Below, piece by piece: positions 61,115 through 64,000 of a stretch of DNA of 64,000 nucleotides. The stretch's first letter is position 1. The number at the start of each line of letters is the position of its first letter. The stretch is from Neostethus bicornis (lineage: Eukaryota; Chordata; Actinopteri; Atheriniformes; Phallostethidae). Location of the stretch: assembly GCA_902685375.1 (NCBI GenBank), contig LR738558.1, positions 19,750,501 through 19,814,500 on the forward strand, given 5' to 3'. The translations under genes were made by a program, and so were the position numbers. The notes under the pieces are model-generated. The model saw nothing but the letters and a program-made list of their open reading frames with translations. It did not search any database and was not told where the DNA came from.

Positions 61115-63397
61115 TTGTGTGAAACAGTTCAATTGATGAAACAGAAAGTTGTGCCAGCATGGTCATCCAGGGTAAAAGCTGCAGCAAACAACAATTATTG
61201 TAGCGAGGACAAATATAGGACAAACATGCCCCAAATCTTCCGTAAAAAGTATTCCACTTGTTTAAAATGCTGCAGCAAAACTATTAGCAGGAACTCATAG
61301 AACAGGACGTAGTACTCCCATGCTGGTATGGCTCCACTGGCTCCCGATGGAGTTTAACAATTAAACATTTACAACAACAAATCTAATTTTACAACATCAC
61401 ACAATGAACTCATTATAATGAATAATAACACCAATAAATTTAACATTAGCAGTAACTTTTCATTGTAAACTTACATAAACAGTATCGATATAAATAACAA
61501 GTTACACCCGTACTCAAACGTTAAATTTTGAATATAAACATTTGAAATAGATATTTCCGACCGTCCACCGTCCGTGAACTACAAGCACCTACAGTGCGTG
61601 TAGTTCATGGACGGTCAGGATTTTTCAGCTTCTCACGTTCATATTCAAACTTTAGAAAATGAATTAAAAAATGAATAATGAGAAACTTAAAGTCAGAGTC
61701 TTTTGTAATCAATCTTTACCAATGGATATTCAGTCCTTTTCAAGTGTGAGATAAAAAGCTCATTAAAATCGGGATAAATTTAACAGTTATTGTTACTGAA
61801 AGTGGCAACAGGACAAGTTTCTGCTCTTCCGGGTCCCGTTTCCAAGCACATCCGGGTCACATTTCCAAATACAATGTGTCCACACAAGGCGAGAGCACTG
61901 TAGTAGGTTCCACCGTCGCACATATTTAAGTTCTCCATCGGCAGCTTGTAGATGGAGCTTTGTGTCTGTGTGCTGGAGGTTTTCTCACACTGATTATTTC
62001 TTCTTCGTGGATGTAAATGAGTTCTGAATGGGATTCTTCAGCAGCTTTGAACTAGTAAATAGTTTGTTCTCTACCACAAATATCAGTATGAACCGTACAG
62101 TTCAGAGTAGCAAATTCACTGACTGATATTTTCTACGTTTTTGGTTGATGGACCAAAGGATGGAGGTCAGAATTGGACCTTTTGAATTGAATTGAAAATA
62201 CATTATTAATCCCTGAAGGGAAATTTGATGCTGCGGTGTGAACACCTCAATGCCTTCCCAGTCCGCTTACACTGTGTAATATCTGGTGAATGAACAGTTT
62301 TGTTTTTTTTTAAAAAACTGTCAAAAAACAGTCCATAATGAGTCCACGAAGTCAGGCTTCAATGATTAGATTTAGATTAGAATTACTTTACTGATCCCAC
62401 ACATGGGAAATTTCTGCTTTACAGCAGCAAACAAGAAAGAAAGAAATAGACCGTACAGTATATATACAAGAAGGATAATGAAAGATAATAAAATATTTAA
62501 AAAGTAAAAAAAAAAAATTTAGATTAAAAGACAAAACAAAGCACATGAGTGAACCCTTTGCATTCCGGCTGGGATGAACGAGCGTCCCCAGGTCGTCCAT
62601 CTTGCCAGCGAGCGTCCGGATGTTACCCATGACAACCGCAGGGACACTGAGCTCAAAGCACCTCCTTTCTGATTGTCTCCTTCTCAGTTCTGTCGAGACT
62701 GCATAGACTCCTCCAGTCACGGTGGATCTTGTTCCGAGAGCTAGCTGCTGGTTGAGTCTACGGTAACAAAACAAAATGACTTCATGACCAGTAAAACGGA
62801 GAGCTAGCCGTTGAAATAAAAAAACTGCTAGCCTAAAAACAGCTGTCTGAAGATAAAACAGTGCAGTATAAAGCAACGTCGAAAGAGTGCACAACGTCAC
62901 ATCTCCAGAACGGAACAAAACACAGGCAAAAGACAAAAAGAAACCGAGTGGAAACAATATAAAAATACACGACCAGACGCCAAAAAAAATAGGAGACACC
63001 GGAGCAGACTGCCCCCCGGGGTAGCGCCTTTTAATGGAAAGAGAGTAGTCTGTTCCCTCTGTGTCCTGCTTTCCCCTTTCCCTCTTGTCTGTGTGTGTGG
63101 AGTTGGGCGGACCCAGACGGCAGCTGCAACAAGTTGCACCTGAAACTAGTCTACTCATCTGCTGCAGCATACTGTAAATGGATCAGTTTTCTTACACGCT
63201 CTTCTAGTTTTTGGCTCCAGCTCCTACGTCAGAACCTGCCTAATTAATCTGTTTTTGTCTTCTTTATCTGAACTTTTTATCAATCTAGTAAACCTGCTTT
63301 TGATTTCTTCATCTGAGCCTGTCTGTTGTGTCAAGGGTATATTTTTGGCCTTAGCTCCACATTATGACAATCTCCTATTCAAAATGGTCCTTCAAAT
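61115..63397 (+). repeat. Monomer M26 (2,283 bp), variant b'
   Basis: IgV relic 61854-62168. Right end carries CTCTTCTAGTTT as in M24, exactly two monomers (4,566 bp) earlier. LINE frame open from 63170 to 62388. Confidence 0.96.
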
Positions 63398-64000
63398 TTG
63401 TGTGAAACAGTTCAATTGATGAAACAGAAAGTTGTGCCAGCATGGTCATCCAGGGTAAAAGTTGCACCAAACAACAATTATTGTAGCGAGAACAAATATA
63501 GGACAAACATGCCCCAAGTCTTCCGTAAAAAGTCTTCCATTTGTTTAAAACGCTGCAGCAAAACTATTAGCAGGAACTCATAGAACAGGACGTAGTACTC
63601 CCATGCTGGTATGGCTCCACTGGCTCCCGATGGAGTTTAACAATTAAACATTTACAACAACAAATCTAATTTTACAACATCACACAATGAACTCATTATA
63701 ATGAATAATAACACCAATAAATTTAACATTAGCAGTAACTTTTCATTATAAACTTACGTAAACAGTATCGATATAAATAACAAGTTACACCCGTACTCAA
63801 ACGTTAAATTTTGAATATAAACATTTGAAATAGATATTTCCGACCGTCCACCGTCCGTGAACTACACGCACCGACAGTGCGTGTAGTTCAAGGACGGTCA
63901 GGATTTTTCAACTTCTCACGTTCATATTCAAACTTTAGAAAATGAATTAAAAAATGAATAATGAGAAACTTAATTGCAGAGTCTTTGGAAATCAATCTTT
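63398..64000 (+). repeat. Monomer M27 (left part, cut by window edge)
   Basis: Covers the unrecognised segment, AT spacer and hairpin (about 63840-63900), and stops before the IgV relic. Its early bases match M25 (AAAGTTGCACC, AGAACAAATA). Near 63970 it has TTAATTGCAGAG, the M9-M11 variant, so it is a mosaic of two subfamilies. Confidence 0.9.

Larger units (their letters stand above)
1..64000. repeat. Tandem macrosatellite array, ~2.3 kb composite monomer
   Basis: The same ordered set of blocks recurs without non-array DNA between copies, apart from two inserted transposons. Using one fixed landmark, the spacings are mostly 2,206-2,329 bp. Exceptions are explained by a hAT insertion (3,991), a Tc1 insertion plus rearranged DNA (4,658), two deletions (1,446 and 1,956) and one internal duplication (2,603). 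All copies lie in the same orientation. Neither array edge is in the window, so its true size is unknown. The monomer is not a simple satellite: it is a mosaic of an immune-receptor exon relic, LINE pieces and an LTR-like piece, amplified as a block. Confidence 0.97.

Noticed and set aside
1..64000. CRISPR array or bacterial operon explanation for the regular repeats
   Set aside because: The unit is 2.3 kb, not short repeats with unique spacers, and all elements are of animal type.
1..64000. rRNA or tRNA gene cluster as the basis of the tandem repeat
   Set aside because: No conserved rRNA segments or tRNA cloverleaf with T-loop (GGTTCGAAT-like) were seen in the monomer.

Overview
This window is eukaryotic, repeat-dominated DNA, most probably from a teleost fish. 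It holds no intact protein-coding gene that I can support. The evidence for a fish is a Tc1-type transposon with a fish-like terminal sequence, LINE 3' ends of the type common in fish (AATTTCCC..GGGATTAATAAAGTA followed by AATTCAATTCAA), a hAT-like non-autonomous element, and a decayed V-type immunoglobulin exon with the FGNGT J-like motif typical of fish innate immune receptors. The species cannot be named from this.

The whole 64 kb is one head-to-tail tandem array (macrosatellite) with a unit of about 2.2-2.33 kb. I count 26 monomers with both ends in the window (943-63397) plus a partial one at each edge. I set each monomer boundary at a fixed site (the TTG of a TTGTGTGAAACAG-like sequence), so the phase is arbitrary. 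Read on the + strand, a monomer holds: (1) an unrecognised ~200 bp segment; (2) AT-rich spacer; (3) a ~20 bp-stem hairpin; (4) a minus-strand IgV exon relic of 315 bp; (5) a minus-strand LINE 3' end; (6) a T-run/A-run palindrome; (7) a second LINE 3' end, joined through an A/T-rich tract to the 5' end of a LINE reading frame, so an internally deleted LINE; (8) a plus-strand LTR-like segment with a polyadenylation-type signal.

Two transposons landed after the array formed. A 1,669 bp hAT-like element (1504-3172) has an 8-bp target duplication. A 1,628 bp Tc1-related element (48704-50331) has 265 bp terminal inverted repeats and a transposase of DD38E spacing broken by three in-frame stops. Four places show rearranged monomers: about 20,044, 40,426, 41,532 and 50,379-50,558. 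Two monomers (M6, M15) carry an acidic, D/E-coding insertion in place of part of the LINE 5' region.

The array is organised at a higher level. M2/M3 are near-identical at 2,329 bp. M22-M26 are near-identical at 2,282-2,283 bp with alternating variants. M6/M7, M12/M13 and M15/M16 share rare variants at offsets of about 12.8, 6.77 and 19.57 kb. These patterns fit repeated unequal exchange or gene conversion. Nothing visible shows that the array makes a protein. The long open frames on the minus strand are LINE remnants.
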